A stretch of DNA of 64,000 bases from Palsa-147 sp963771905 (GCA_963771905.1 CAVYVI010000009.1:620001-684000); one strand, 5' to 3'. Positions 25,363-35,053 are shown, counted from the stretch's first letter. Notes: generated by a model from the sequence alone, not told the origin. Numbers and translations: made by a program.

Positions 25363-27426
25363 ATGAAAAAACTCTTGCGGGTGATTGTCTGGTCGTGCAT
25401 TTCGCTCGCGGGCGCCGGCGCGCTCGCCGCCATCGCGTTTGAGCGGCGCGAGCCGCTCAACGCCGTTTGGCTCGTCGTCGCCGCCGTCTCCACCTATGCC
25501 GTCGCCTATCGTTTCTACGCCGCATTCATCGCCGCCAAAGTTCTGGCCATCGACGACACCCGCGCCACGCCCGCCGAGCGCCTCGAAGACGGAAAAGATT
25601 TTGTTCCCACCAACAAGTGGGTTCTGATCGGCCATCACTTCGCGGCCATCGCGGGTCCCGGTCCTCTGGTCGGACCGACCCTCGCGGCGCAGTTCGGATA
25701 TTTGCCCGGCACGCTTTGGCTCATCCTCGGCGCCGCGCTGGGCGGCTGCGTCCAGGATTTCACCACGCTGTTCTTCTCGATGCGCCGCAACGGAAAATCC
25801 CTCGGCCAAATGGCGCGCGAGGAAGTCGGCAAGCGCGGCGGAATGCTCGCGATGCTCGCCGTCCTCGCCATCATGGTCATTCTTCTCGCGGCCGTCGCGC
25901 TCATCGTCGTGAAAGCGCTCAAAGATTCGCCGTGGGGCACGTTCACGCTCGCGATGACCATTCCCATCGCGATCCTGATGGGAATCTACCTGCGCTTCAT
26001 ACGCCCCGGACGCATCCTCGAAGCCTCCGTGATGGGCGTCGCGCTGGTCCTGTTTGCCGTCGTGGCCGGGCAGTGGGTGAACGCGTCGCCGTCTTGGTCG
26101 CAGGCGTTCACGTTTTCCGCTCCGGCGCTCGCCATTGCGATCATCGCCTATGGATTCGCGGCATCCGCACTCCCGGTTTGGCTGCTCCTTGCGCCGCGCG
26201 ACTATTTAAGCGCCTTCATCAAGATCGGCGCCATTCTCGCCCTGGCTGCGGGAATTTTCTTGGTTCGGCCCACGCTGCAAATGCCCGCGCTGACGCGATT
26301 CACCGACGGCACCGGCCCGATCTTCGCCGGAAAAATTTTCCCGTTCTGCTTCATCACCATCGCCTGCGGCGCCGTCAGCGGTTTCCACGCGCTGATTGCC
26401 TCCGGGACGACGCCGAAGATGATCATGCACGAAGCGAACGCCCGGATGATCGGCTACGGCGCGATGCTGATGGAATCCTTCGTCGGCGTAATGGCCATGA
26501 TTGCGGCGTGCGCGCTCTCGCCCGGCGTCTACTTCGCGATCAATAGTCCCGCGGGAATCGTCGGCAAGACCGCGGATGCAGCCTCGGCCACGATTCGCTC
26601 GTGGGGCTTCGCGCTCGATCCCGGAACGATGGCATCGCTTGCCCAGCGCGTCGGCGAGCGCACGCTTCTCGACCGCACCGGCGGCGCGCCTTCTCTCGCC
26701 GTCGGCATGGCGCAAATCTTCAGCGGCACCATCGGCGGCGACCGCCTTCTCAGCATCTGGTACCACTTCGCCATCATGTTCGAGGCGCTCTTCATTTTGA
26801 CGGTCCTCGATGCGGGCACCCGCGTCGGCCGCTTCATGGTTCAGGAGCTGGGCGGCCGCTTCTGGAAGCCCATCGCGCGGCCTGGATGGATTCCGGGAAT
26901 CCTGCTTTCGAGCGCCCTGATTTGCGGCGCGTGGGGCTATTTTCTGTGGCAGGGAGTGCAGGACCCTCTCGGCGGAATCAATACCATGTGGCCTCTCTTC
27001 GGAATTTCAAATCAGCTCCTCGCTGCCGTGGCGCTCGTCGTTGGAACCACGATTCTGCTGAAGATGGGGCGTCTCCGCTGGATCTGGGTCACGCTGGTGC
27101 CCATGGTGATGCTGGTCTCCGTGACCATGACGGCGAGCTACCAGAAAATTTTCAACGCGGATGCACGGCTCGGTTTCCTCGCGCAGGCGCGGCTGCTCTC
27201 AAGCCAGATCGCCATGGGCGCGATTCCGCCGGATCGCATCGCGTCGACGCAGCGTCTGATCTTCAATAATCGCCTCGATGCGCTCGTGACGGCCGTGCTC
27301 GCGGCGATGGTTTTGGCGCTCCTGGTCGACGCGCTCAGCGTGTGGGCCGGAATTCTGCTGGCCGGCAAAAAGCCTGTTTTGAATGAATCGCCGTACGTGG
27401 CGACGCGCTGGGCGGAGGGAGACTAA
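25363..27426 (+). CDS. cstA: CstA-family peptide/pyruvate transporter
   Basis: Carbon starvation protein A, an inner-membrane transporter of 687 residues with many membrane segments. It shows the CstA N-terminal signatures PTNKWVLIGHHFAAIAGPGP and GGCVQDFTTLFFSMRRNGKS, and SGTTPKMI. CstA and BtsT proteins take up pyruvate or peptides during starvation. The ATG at 25363 has GGAG upstream. It is followed by ybdD with a one-base overlap (TAATG), the usual partnership. Together with several peptidase genes nearby this suggests use of external peptides. Confidence 0.93.
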   Translation: MKKLLRVIVWSCISLAGAGALAAIAFERREPLNAVWLVVAAVSTYAVAYRFYAAFIAAKVLAIDDTRATPAERLEDGKDFVPTNKWVLIGHHFAAIAGPGPLVGPTLAAQFGYLPGTLWLILGAALGGCVQDFTTLFFSMRRNGKSLGQMAREEVGKRGGMLAMLAVLAIMVILLAAVALIVVKALKDSPWGTFTLAMTIPIAILMGIYLRFIRPGRILEASVMGVALVLFAVVAGQWVNASPSWSQAFTFSAPALAIAIIAYGFAASALPVWLLLAPRDYLSAFIKIGAILALAAGIFLVRPTLQMPALTRFTDGTGPIFAGKIFPFCFITIACGAVSGFHALIASGTTPKMIMHEANARMIGYGAMLMESFVGVMAMIAACALSPGVYFAINSPAGIVGKTADAASATIRSWGFALDPGTMASLAQRVGERTLLDRTGGAPSLAVGMAQIFSGTIGGDRLLSIWYHFAIMFEALFILTVLDAGTRVGRFMVQELGGRFWKPIARPGWIPGILLSSALICGAWGYFLWQGVQDPLGGINTMWPLFGISNQLLAAVALVVGTTILLKMGRLRWIWVTLVPMVMLVSVTMTASYQKIFNADARLGFLAQARLLSSQIAMGAIPPDRIASTQRLIFNNRLDALVTAVLAAMVLALLVDALSVWAGILLAGKKPVLNESPYVATRWAEGD

Positions 27427-27647
27427 TGGCCGACAAACTCGAATTGACACGCGCGGTTTTTACCAGTGCATGTGCGAAAACGTGGCGCTATTTGCGGCAA
27501 ATCACCGGCGACGCCGCGTACGAGAATTATCTCCGCCACTGCGCGCTCGAAACACATCCAGAACGAACAGCGAAGACCATGACGCGCGGCGAGTTCTATA
27601 CGGATTCTCTGCGGCGCCGCTATTCCGGAATCAGCCGCTGCTGCTGA
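27426..27647 (+). CDS. ybdD: YbdD/YjiX family protein
   Basis: A 73-residue protein of DUF466: WRYLRQITGDAAYENYLRH followed by HPERTAKTMTRGEFY. In other bacteria a member is encoded next to cstA or btsT and is needed for transport activity. Here the ATG overlaps the cstA stop by one base, so translation is probably coupled. The C-terminus (ISRCC) carries two adjacent Cys. Confidence 0.88.
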   Translation: MADKLELTRAVFTSACAKTWRYLRQITGDAAYENYLRHCALETHPERTAKTMTRGEFYTDSLRRRYSGISRCC

Positions 27648-27688
27648 CGGCATTCCTGCAAACGAAATCCAGCGTGCCCGTTAGAATC

Positions 27689-28636
27689 CTACGCCGATGG
27701 ATGCGATTGCGCGGCGCGCGCGCGGCGCCGCAGTGCGCGAAACGGCCACGGAAAATACAGATCCGTCGCGCTCGAGTCGGGAACCGGCGGCAAGCGATTC
27801 GCCGAAAGCCCGTAGCGAATATCCTTGTAGCTCTGATACCACGGACACAGCGCGTCGATCGCAAGAAAAGATGGCTTTCCTCGCTTCAAGTGCTCCCACA
27901 TCAGCACGCGCATGTGGCGGAAATTCAGCAGCACCTTCAGCGGAATGCTGTTGTAGCCTCCGTCGCGGTAATGCAGCCAGAAATCCCAGCTCCACGAAGT
28001 GCGCAGAATCGATGAAATGGTGTCGCGGCGCATGTGGTGCGCGATCGCGCGCGGATCGAAGACGAGCTTGTATCCGCCTCGCAGCAGCCGCACGCACAAA
28101 TCGACATCCTCAAAATTCGTGCGGTAGCGCTCGTCGTATCCGCCCACGCGCTCGACCGCGTCTTTCCGGTAAATCGTCCCGAATCCTCCCAGCCGGCGCG
28201 GCGATCCTCCGGATATTTCGATCCGCTCTTCGCCCATGTCCTGCGAAAAATGCATCGCCCGCCAGCCGTCCGGGGGGGTCTCGCGATGTTTTTCGATCAG
28301 CCGTCCGCCCGCTCCCGCGACGCCCGGATCGTCAAAGTTTTCGGCGAGCCGTTCGAGCCAATCTTTTTCGGGAGTCACGTCCGCGTCGATCGCGGCCACC
28401 AGCTCGTAGCGCGCGTTCGCAAACGCGGTGTTGCGCCCCGCGGAGAGGCCTTTGTTGCTTTCGTGCCGGATCACGCGCACGGGATACCGCGACGCCACTT
28501 CGACCGTGCGGTCTTTCGATGCGTCGTCGATGATCAGGATTTCATCTGGCAAGCGCGTCTGCTCGAGCAGCGCTTGAATCGTGGGCTCGATGTACTTCTC
28601 GACGTTGTAGCAGGGGATGTAGGCCGATATTTTCAA
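27689..28636 (-). CDS. Family 2 glycosyltransferase
   Basis: A 315-residue GT-A transferase: MKISAYIPCYNVEKYI at the N-terminus, nucleotide-sugar contact IIDDASKDRT, and the DxD-type motif in AAIDADVTPEKDW near residue 85. A later FEDVDLCVRLLRGGY is the ED-type catalytic/acceptor segment. No membrane segment is evident. The product is unknown. The start is TTG at 28636, with AAGGAA upstream. It is convergent with ybdD (41 bases apart) and divergent from yjbQ. Confidence 0.9.
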   Translation of the reverse strand: MKISAYIPCYNVEKYIEPTIQALLEQTRLPDEILIIDDASKDRTVEVASRYPVRVIRHESNKGLSAGRNTAFANARYELVAAIDADVTPEKDWLERLAENFDDPGVAGAGGRLIEKHRETPPDGWRAMHFSQDMGEERIEISGGSPRRLGGFGTIYRKDAVERVGGYDERYRTNFEDVDLCVRLLRGGYKLVFDPRAIAHHMRRDTISSILRTSWSWDFWLHYRDGGYNSIPLKVLLNFRHMRVLMWEHLKRGKPSFLAIDALCPWYQSYKDIRYGLSANRLPPVPDSSATDLYFPWPFRALRRRARAAQSHPSA

Positions 28637-28790
28637 TCGAAATTCCTTGCCTGAAGTTGCGAATGGCCGCTCGGAAGCCCGCGCACGTCGCCTGATACGC
28701 GCGATTTCCAGCCTACAACTCGCACCCGCCCTTTACAAGACGCCTCCTCGCGCTCTGCCAACGCTCTCGAAACACACGTCCTCGATAAGG

Positions 28791-28820
28791 TGGACGTTGT
28801 ATCCGGGGTCACCGTATAAT
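28791..28820 (+). promoter_or_regulatory. Likely promoter of yjbQ
   Basis: TGGACG (28791-28796) and TATAAT (28815-28820) are separated by 18 bases. The -10 is perfect, the -35 matches four of six. A start near 28827 would leave a leader of about 80 bases before yjbQ. Confidence 0.55.
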
Positions 28821-28905
28821 TTTTAGGTTCGCCCGGCTGCGATTTTGCATCTAAGCAAAAGGGTGTGATGCCGGCGATTGCTCTAAATTTCAAGGACAAG
28901 TCGAA

Positions 28906-29415
28906 ATGAAAACCACAACTCTCAAGTTGCCCAAGGTCGCCAAAGAAAAGCGAGCCTCGGCCTCGTTGCAGATGTATCTCGAAACCATCTATTACAAGAC
29001 GCGCGAGCGCCTCGAGCTCATCAACATCACCCGCGACGTCAACGAAGTGGTGAAAAAGCACGGCATGAAGGCCGGTTTCGTCATGGTCCAGTCGCTCCAT
29101 ACCACCACCGCCGTTTTCATCAACGAATTCCAGCAAGCGCTCCTCGACGACATGAAGGCGTTCCTCGAAAAGCTCGTCGGCCGCTTCGATTACTGGCGCC
29201 ACAACGATCCGAACCTCTCCGAATGCCACCGCAAGAACGCAGACTCCCATTTGCGCGCCATGGTTCTGGGGCACACGCTGTCCCTGCCCGTGCGCGATGG
29301 CGAGCTGGCGCTCGGCTATTGGCAATCCGTGATTTTGGCGGAACTCGATGGCCCGCGCGAGCGCGCCGTGCAAATCCAGGTTCTCGGCGTTCAGAACGAA
29401 GCGGACTCGAAGTAG
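28906..29415 (+). CDS. yjbQ: YjbQ-family (UPF0047) protein
   Basis: A 169-residue protein with the family core SLHTTTAVFINE near residue 65 and DSHLRAMVLGHTLSLPV near 110, then GYWQSVILAELDGPR. A bacterial member has weak thiamine-phosphate synthase activity; the physiological role is open. The N-terminal 25 residues (lysine-rich) extend beyond the usual length of about 140. AAGGACA precedes the ATG. A strong terminator lies 46 bases after the stop. Confidence 0.88.
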   Translation: MKTTTLKLPKVAKEKRASASLQMYLETIYYKTRERLELINITRDVNEVVKKHGMKAGFVMVQSLHTTTAVFINEFQQALLDDMKAFLEKLVGRFDYWRHNDPNLSECHRKNADSHLRAMVLGHTLSLPVRDGELALGYWQSVILAELDGPRERAVQIQVLGVQNEADSK

Positions 29416-29461
29416 CGCGCGCAGAACGCGGCGCGAAAAATCTCCGCAGTATCTTGTCACA

Positions 29462-29492
29462 GGCGAACCTTCCGGTTCGCCTTCTTCGTTTT
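29462..29492 (+). terminator. Rho-independent terminator after yjbQ
   Basis: GGCGAACC and GGTTCGCC form a perfect 8-bp stem with loop TTCC, followed by TTCTTCGTTTT. Confidence 0.85.
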
Positions 29493-29838
29493 GCTCCTCC
29501 GTCGCCCGTCGCGCCCGTCGCGCCCGCGGATTGATCCGGCGCCGAGCCTCTCTGCAGGGCAACCCGACGAGCCGCTCCTCATTAGCTCTGGCTTCTATTC
29601 CCGGATGTCCATAAACCATTTGTCCAATAATCCGACTTACCAAAAGTTACGCTCACGGTAATGCTTGAATACTGCTGATGCTGGCCTTACCAAAAATCGC
29701 CGGGTTAGGACTCTTATCCTTACTAGATGCGTTTAATGCGGCTGGATGTGCGAGCGATCAGGCAGAATCTGTGGCACAACTGCCTCGTTGAGTTTTTGCA
29801 CGCGGATATAAGATGGCGCAGGAGAGTCAGGAGCGATC
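29493..29838. other. AT-richer intergenic stretch, no gene recognised
   Basis: About 345 bases between the yjbQ terminator and the SRPBCC gene. Base composition falls from GC-rich to mixed near 29,600. ATCCGACTTA occurs at 29630-29639 and again at 30385-30394, on either side of the SRPBCC gene. A -10-like element is not clear. No credible open frame. Confidence 0.4.
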
Positions 29839-30279
29839 ATGGCCCATCAAGCACCATTGAAATTTATCTTCTACATTGCCGCCAGCCCGGAGAAGGTGTG
29901 GGAAGGCTTTGTGTCGCGGGAGTCGAACCGCATCATCTTCTCGGGCGCCGAGTTTCAAGCGGACTTTAAGCCGGGCGGCTTGCTCGCTTGGGTGGGCCCG
30001 GGACCCGACGGCAAGCCCATGAGCTACGTCCAAGGGAAGGTGCTGCGCTTTGAGCCGCCAAAAGTCTTTCAGTACACCTTCGCTATGGGCCAAAATGATA
30101 AGGCGTTGCGCGCAACGATCGAACTCGTGCCCGAGACCGAAGCCACCCAAGTGACGGTGACGCATGACGAGTGGGCCGACGATGACCCGACTTATGCTGC
30201 CTGCGCCGATGGATGGCCACGCATTCTCTCCCGCCTCAAGACACTGCTTGAGACCGGAAAGACTTTCAAGCCCCATTGA
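29839..30279 (+). CDS. SRPBCC / AHSA1-type START-like protein
   Basis: A 146-residue protein of the AHSA1 group in the SRPBCC superfamily. Features are FYIAASPEKVWEGFVS at the start, GGLLAWVGPGPDG, and the C-terminal helix (ADGWPRILSRLKTLLETGK). Such folds bind hydrophobic ligands or assist Hsp90; nothing here shows the ligand. The ATG is at 29839. It sits alone in an AT-richer stretch. Confidence 0.85.
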   Translation: MAHQAPLKFIFYIAASPEKVWEGFVSRESNRIIFSGAEFQADFKPGGLLAWVGPGPDGKPMSYVQGKVLRFEPPKVFQYTFAMGQNDKALRATIELVPETEATQVTVTHDEWADDDPTYAACADGWPRILSRLKTLLETGKTFKPH

Positions 30280-30443
30280 TCCGAGCTTGGTATGGTTTAA
30301 GGTTTTGCCCGACGATACACCCCAAGCCAGCGCTCAATAAACGCAGTAATCGGAAAAGTAAAGCGCTGCTTCAAATCTCCGGTTATCCGACTTATCAGGA
30401 CCTAGCACCGTTGTCCGCTCATGCCAGCGACTTCGAGCGCCAA

Positions 30444-30713
30444 TCAGAGAATTCGAAAGAGACGCAAAAGGTCGATAGTCACAGCAAGAATCCCAATGCA
30501 TTCCGCCAAAAGGAATATCTTGACCGGCCTAGACCTCGCAACGAATAGACCCACGAGGGTCAGTACAATGGGCACTACTGAGTATACAAACCACGCGACA
30601 AGCGAAGGCTGGCCATAAGACGGAGTGAGTCCGCCAATCAGACCAACCCCGACAAGAATGGCGGCCAAGACCCCCGAACCGAGCGCGATTGTCACAGATT
30701 TGGTGCGGTTCAT
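30444..30713 (-). CDS. Small membrane protein (downstream of pair)
   Basis: An 89-residue protein with three hydrophobic segments (SGVLAAILVGVGLIGGL, AWFVYSVVPIVLTLVGLFVA, IFLLAECIGILAVTIDLL). No recognised family. Its ATG overlaps the stop of the upstream membrane gene by 4 bases, so translation is probably coupled and the two may act together. The frame extends upstream into the other gene and is not used. Confidence 0.55.
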   Translation of the reverse strand: MNRTKSVTIALGSGVLAAILVGVGLIGGLTPSYGQPSLVAWFVYSVVPIVLTLVGLFVARSRPVKIFLLAECIGILAVTIDLLRLFRIL

Positions 30714-31054
30714 TCTGATTTCTTCCGCAAACTGGCGACCGCTGCTCCGACTGCTGCGTAGAGCCCAGTATTGAAGAGCCCAATTATTGCGTACTGAACG
30801 AAACCGCTCGTACCAATTACCTCGCAGTCTATGCAAAAAGCAAAGATAAGTTGGGGTGGACAAGCTATGACGGAGAGAAGCGTCAGTGCGGAATCGAGCC
30901 CAGTCCATGGTTTCGAGTAGTCGTGCAACGCCGCGAACGCATAACAGACGCCTGCGACTGCAAGCCCCAGAAGGGCAAACCCGAAGACGATTTTCCGCGA
31001 TTTGGGCGTCACCAACTGAAGTGTACTCGTCGGGCAGGCCTGAGTGGGCCCCAA
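30710..31054 (-). CDS. Membrane protein of unknown function (upstream of pair)
   Basis: A protein of at most 114 residues with three membrane segments (VFGFALLGLAVAGVCYAFAA, ALTLLSVIACPPQLIFAF, YAIIGLFNTGLYAAVGAAVA). No family recognised. There is no ATG; TTG at 31054 opens the frame, while TTG or GTG at about 31015/31012 are alternatives without a clear ribosome site. It overlaps the next gene by 4 bases. Codon use is AT-richer than in the surrounding housekeeping genes, which suggests recent acquisition. Confidence 0.5.
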   Translation of the reverse strand: MGPTQACPTSTLQLVTPKSRKIVFGFALLGLAVAGVCYAFAALHDYSKPWTGLDSALTLLSVIACPPQLIFAFCIDCEVIGTSGFVQYAIIGLFNTGLYAAVGAAVASLRKKSE

Positions 31055-31228
31055 GTCCTGATTAACGCACTAACCGGACAAGTGCCCTCGAACTCCCTCA
31101 CGGCCTCGTCCCGCGAAACGCCCGGCATTTTCGATCCGGCCAACTACCGGCTCCCCGCCTTCATTGACTTACCTCTCATGCCTGCCTAAGATGGCTTGCA
31201 AACATCCCGAAATTTTCGGGGAGGCCGA

Positions 31229-32716
31229 ATGACTTCCAAGCGCAACCATTTGCCGATCGCCATCGTGATTCTGCTGACCTTCTGCCTCACCGCGATTTAC
31301 ATGCTCCTCCGCGGCGACCGAATGATTGGCGCGACCGTGGCGGCTGCGGCCAGGACGACGCAGACCGATTCGCGGCTCACGGGCGCGTATCGCTTCGAGA
31401 GCGGTGGCTGGACCTACGTGCATCTCGCCGGCTCGCCCACGCAAGTCGGGTTTCAGCACGGCTATCTCCTCGCCCCCGAAATCGCCGACGCGCTCGCGGC
31501 GGTGAGACTCGAAGACACCCACGACACCAAGCGCGACTGGAATTTCTTCCGCAAGACCGCGCACGACATGCTCTGGCCGCGCATCGATCCCGAATATCAA
31601 ACGGAACTGAGCGGCATTGTCGCAGGAGCGCAGTCGCGCGGCGTCGCCATCGATATCGACGATCTTGTGGCCCTCAACGCGTTCATGGAGCTGCCGGACT
31701 ATTACGTTCCGTGGCTCAACGCCCAGGAGAGGAATCCTCACGCGCCGAATTTGCAGGCGCCCGGAAATTGCAGCGCGTTTGTCGCCACCGGAAGCTGGAC
31801 CAAGGATCATCAGATCGTGATGGCGCACAATAACTGGACGAGCTATCTCAATGGCGAACGCTGGCGAATCGTTTTCGACATCGTTCCGGAAAATGGCTAT
31901 CGCATGATCACCGACGGTTTTCCCGGCGTGATCGTCAGCGACGACGATTTCGGCGTCAACTCCGACGGCTTGATGGTCACTGAAACCACCATTTCAGGTT
32001 TCCGCGGCTGGAATCCAAACGGCAAGCCTGAATTCGTCCGCGCCCGCAAAGCCTTGCAATATGCCAATTCAATCGACGAATACGTAAAAATCATGCTCGA
32101 CGGCAACAACGGCGGCTACGCCAACGACTGGCTGCTCGGCGATCGCAAGACCGGCGAAATCGCGCAGTTCGAGCTCGGCCTCCAGGCCTATCGCGTCTGG
32201 AAATCAAAGGACGGAGTTTTCGTCGGCTCGAATTTCGTCAGCGATCCCGAAGTCCAGAAAAAAGACACCACCTGGAACAATGACGATCCCGATGCGTCGC
32301 CGAATGCGCGCCACGCGCGCTGGAACGAACTGATGAAGGAATCGAAAGGGCAGCTTGACGTCGAACTCGCGGAGAAAATGCTCTCCGATCACTTCGACAC
32401 ATTCACGGAGAAGAAAGGTCCCAGCGGCCGAACGCTCTGCGGCCACATGGACGCGGATCCCGCCGGCTCGAAAGCTTGGGACGCGCCGCCATTCGAGCCG
32501 ATGGGCGCGGTTCAGGGCAAAGCCATGGACAGCCACATGGCGGAACAGATGAGCTTTGTGGCGCGCGCCGGCCATCCCTGCGGCGGCAATTTCTACGCGA
32601 AAGAATTTCTCGCGGCGCATCCCGAATATTCTTGGGAAGCGCCTTCGCTCCGCGACATGATCGCCGGACCGTGGACCACGTTCCACGCGGGTGAAACAGA
32701 AACCGCCGCGAAGTAG
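31229..32716 (+). CDS. C45-family / phospholipase B-like Ntn hydrolase, membrane-anchored
   Basis: A 495-residue protein starting at the ATG at 31229 with GGGGAGG upstream. An N-terminal anchor (LPIAIVILLTFCLTAIYMLL) precedes the hydrolase domain. GSPTQVGFQHGYLLAPEIAD is the family's first conserved block. GNCSAFVATG near residue 180 holds the likely N-terminal nucleophile Cys exposed by self-cleavage, as in acyl-CoA:6-aminopenicillanic acid acyltransferase-type (C45) and phospholipase B-like proteins. The substrate (amide or ester) is not known. Likely acts on the periplasmic side. Confidence 0.8.
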   Translation: MTSKRNHLPIAIVILLTFCLTAIYMLLRGDRMIGATVAAAARTTQTDSRLTGAYRFESGGWTYVHLAGSPTQVGFQHGYLLAPEIADALAAVRLEDTHDTKRDWNFFRKTAHDMLWPRIDPEYQTELSGIVAGAQSRGVAIDIDDLVALNAFMELPDYYVPWLNAQERNPHAPNLQAPGNCSAFVATGSWTKDHQIVMAHNNWTSYLNGERWRIVFDIVPENGYRMITDGFPGVIVSDDDFGVNSDGLMVTETTISGFRGWNPNGKPEFVRARKALQYANSIDEYVKIMLDGNNGGYANDWLLGDRKTGEIAQFELGLQAYRVWKSKDGVFVGSNFVSDPEVQKKDTTWNNDDPDASPNARHARWNELMKESKGQLDVELAEKMLSDHFDTFTEKKGPSGRTLCGHMDADPAGSKAWDAPPFEPMGAVQGKAMDSHMAEQMSFVARAGHPCGGNFYAKEFLAAHPEYSWEAPSLRDMIAGPWTTFHAGETETAAK

Positions 32717-32774
32717 GCGGTCTTGCCCTACTCCGCGGCGGGAGGATCAGCTCGTTCGACTTCGTTTAGCGCCG

Positions 32775-33374
32775 TTAGCTCTTCTCGACGGTCAGGTCGT
32801 TGGTGACCGAGAAAACTCCCGGCACTCCGTTGGCGCGGATATTCGCGGCGTTCTTGTCGGCTTCGTTATCCACGGCGCCTATCAGTGTGACGTTCCCGTT
32901 CTTCACGATGATGTGAATCGTGTGGAGCGTTCCGACTCCATAGCGCTGCAGCGGCGCAAACCCGTAGATCGCGCGATATTCCTGCATGCGGATGTGATCG
33001 TCCATCGGCGATAACGGCAGCACCTCGATGTTGTTCACGACGTTGCCCACTCCTTCGACGTGTTTCACGGCGCTCTCGGCATCCGGCCGCAGCGTCGACC
33101 GCGCCACCTGGCCTTCCAGAATCACCGTGTTGCCGTCCACGCGATACGCCAGGTTATCGAAGACCGAGTAATAGGGAAGCATCACCAGCTGATGCCGCAC
33201 CTGATTGCTCAGCCACGCCTCGTATTGCGCGGACTCGCCCTGGGCTTGCGCGCCGACGTTCCCGCTGTTCGCAGGCGTCGCGGCCTTCAGATTCGGAGCG
33301 CCGGTCGTGCCGAGGATGGCGGCCAGTACGCCAATTCCGAAAAATCGGGTTAGGCGGTTCACTGTACGATTCAT
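32775..33374 (-). CDS. Secreted protein with two BON domains
   Basis: A 199-residue protein. After a signal peptide (FFGIGVLAAILGTTGAPNLKA) come two BON domains: LPYYSVFDNLAYRVDGNTV ... AVKHVEGVGNVVNNI, and HTIHIIVKNGNVTLIGAV ... NGVPGVFSVTNDL. BON proteins bind phospholipid and help maintain the envelope. The ATG at 33374 follows GGAGG by 6 bases, favouring it over the upstream codon. It is convergent with the C45 gene. Confidence 0.88.
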   Translation of the reverse strand: MNRTVNRLTRFFGIGVLAAILGTTGAPNLKAATPANSGNVGAQAQGESAQYEAWLSNQVRHQLVMLPYYSVFDNLAYRVDGNTVILEGQVARSTLRPDAESAVKHVEGVGNVVNNIEVLPLSPMDDHIRMQEYRAIYGFAPLQRYGVGTLHTIHIIVKNGNVTLIGAVDNEADKNAANIRANGVPGVFSVTNDLTVEKS

Positions 33375-33689
33375 AGTTTTCCTCCGCATATTTCCCAAAA
33401 CTTCTCTTTCGTTCCCACTTACTTAGATGACGTGAAGAACGCGAAGGTTTCCTCAAAGTCGACCGCCGGTCAGGTTTGTGAATTTCGCGAAAATACCGCG
33501 GTTAAGTCGATGACGAACGAAGAATTGCGCCCGGATGCCCGCGCCGAGGCCCGTCGCAATCCGCTTCCCGGAACCCTCTCGCGCGCTGCGAATTTCTTAC
33601 CTTAGATGGCGGCCGCAATCTTCGGTTACATGGATCGGGCCGCAAGGAGTCGGATTTCCCGAAGCGGGTACGCAATGCCTCGCGTCAAA
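33375..33689. other. Intergenic region, no gene recognised
   Basis: About 315 bases between two minus-strand genes. Open frames here are shadows of the downstream gene or short. The promoter of the BON gene is expected near 33,400-33,450, but no clear hexamers stand out. No hairpin terminator for the saccharopine-dehydrogenase-like gene is obvious. Confidence 0.4.
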
Positions 33690-34853
33690 TCAATATCCAT
33701 CGTCATCGGTGTTCTTCAGCGGGATCATCTTGAGCGACACGCGAATGTCGCGCGAGCGCAGATCGGCCAGTATCGCCCGGCGCACATCTCCCGGCAGCGC
33801 TTCCGGCGGGAAAACGCCCGCGGTGTCGCGCGGCATATGCCGGATGAAAAACGCGGCCAGATGTGCCGTGGCGTAGGAAATCGGCGTCGAGTGGATGCCG
33901 CGCCGCGCGATTTGAAACAAGCTCGGGAAGCCCGCGTCCCAGCGAACCAGCATCGCTTGTCCGTTCTTCACGCCGCGCACCAGCACCGCCGCGGCAAATC
34001 TCGCATTCTCGAGCGACTTGCTGCGGAAAAGTCGCGCCATCGCCCGCGGCGTCGGCGTCTTCGGAAATCTTTTCGTCACCATGCCGCGCGATTTGCTCAA
34101 CTTTCCCTGGCGGTACCATCGCCGCAATCGCTCGAAATCATTCCCGCCGATTTTCGCGTCCAGCTCCCGCATCGGCACGAAATACGGCAGCGTCGCCACT
34201 TCGTCCTGCGCCGCCAGATACACGGTCACTTCTCCCATCGGCGGCGGAAATCGAAATCGTTCCGGCGCTCCAAATCGCTTTCCCTTGTGGAATCGCGCGC
34301 CGCTGTAATAAATCGGCTTCGATACGGCTTCATCGAACGCCACTTCCGGCGACCACGTCGAAACCGGATTGTCGCTTTCGGTGCTCTCGAAGAGCCGCAC
34401 CTGCGCCGCTTCGATCGTGTCGAGAAGCTCCGCGCCGCGCTTCACCAGGAGATTGGTCAGCCCCGGCGCAACTCCCGCATTGATCACCGCGATGCGGTTT
34501 TTCGCGACGAACCGCTTGTGATAGTGAAGTTGCTCGGCCTTGAAATGATTCCGCGTCAGCCGCGAATTCAAGTCGATGTAATGCGCGCGCAGCCGCAGCG
34601 CGGCACGAATGATGATTTCATTGAACACGGCGGGCGAAGCGTTGACCACCAGATGGCAACTGCGGCCTGCGCGGATGATCGACCAGATGTTTCGCGCGTT
34701 CACTCCGAAAACTTCGATTGCGCTGTTCTTGCCGAGGAACCGCTTGGCGCGCTCCACATCGCGATCGCCACACCAGACGGTGTGGCCCTGGCGCACAAGC
34801 AGCTGAGCCAGCAGGGAGCCAGTTCCTCCGACTCCGACCACAAATATCCGCAT
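33690..34853 (-). CDS. Saccharopine dehydrogenase-like NAD(P)-binding protein
   Basis: A 387-residue protein. The Rossmann motif GVGGTGSLLA is at residues 7-16, followed by a GDRDVERA strand end suited to NADP. Middle and C-terminal parts (INAGVAPGLTNLLVKRGAE, then MGEVTVYLAAQDEVATLP) match the saccharopine-dehydrogenase-like/homospermidine-synthase group. Lysine metabolism genes are not nearby, so the substrate is unknown; many such proteins are trans-acting reductases of lipids or amino acids. The ATG at 34853 is the only good start. Confidence 0.8.
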   Translation of the reverse strand: MRIFVVGVGGTGSLLAQLLVRQGHTVWCGDRDVERAKRFLGKNSAIEVFGVNARNIWSIIRAGRSCHLVVNASPAVFNEIIIRAALRLRAHYIDLNSRLTRNHFKAEQLHYHKRFVAKNRIAVINAGVAPGLTNLLVKRGAELLDTIEAAQVRLFESTESDNPVSTWSPEVAFDEAVSKPIYYSGARFHKGKRFGAPERFRFPPPMGEVTVYLAAQDEVATLPYFVPMRELDAKIGGNDFERLRRWYRQGKLSKSRGMVTKRFPKTPTPRAMARLFRSKSLENARFAAAVLVRGVKNGQAMLVRWDAGFPSLFQIARRGIHSTPISYATAHLAAFFIRHMPRDTAGVFPPEALPGDVRRAILADLRSRDIRVSLKMIPLKNTDDDGY

Positions 34854-35053
34854 CGGCCCGAAACTGTATCACAACCCGCCACTCCCCGCGCCTTCGCTTC
34901 GCCCCAGCGCTTCCGCGTCACGCACTTGCGCGCGGATCGCAGGCCATGCCCCTCGCCATGGACAGGTCGCCAACCTCCCTTTCACCCGTTTATCAGCCAT
35001 CAGCAACCCAAAATGACCGGTGCCTCTTACTACCTTGTGGCGTCTAACTATTA

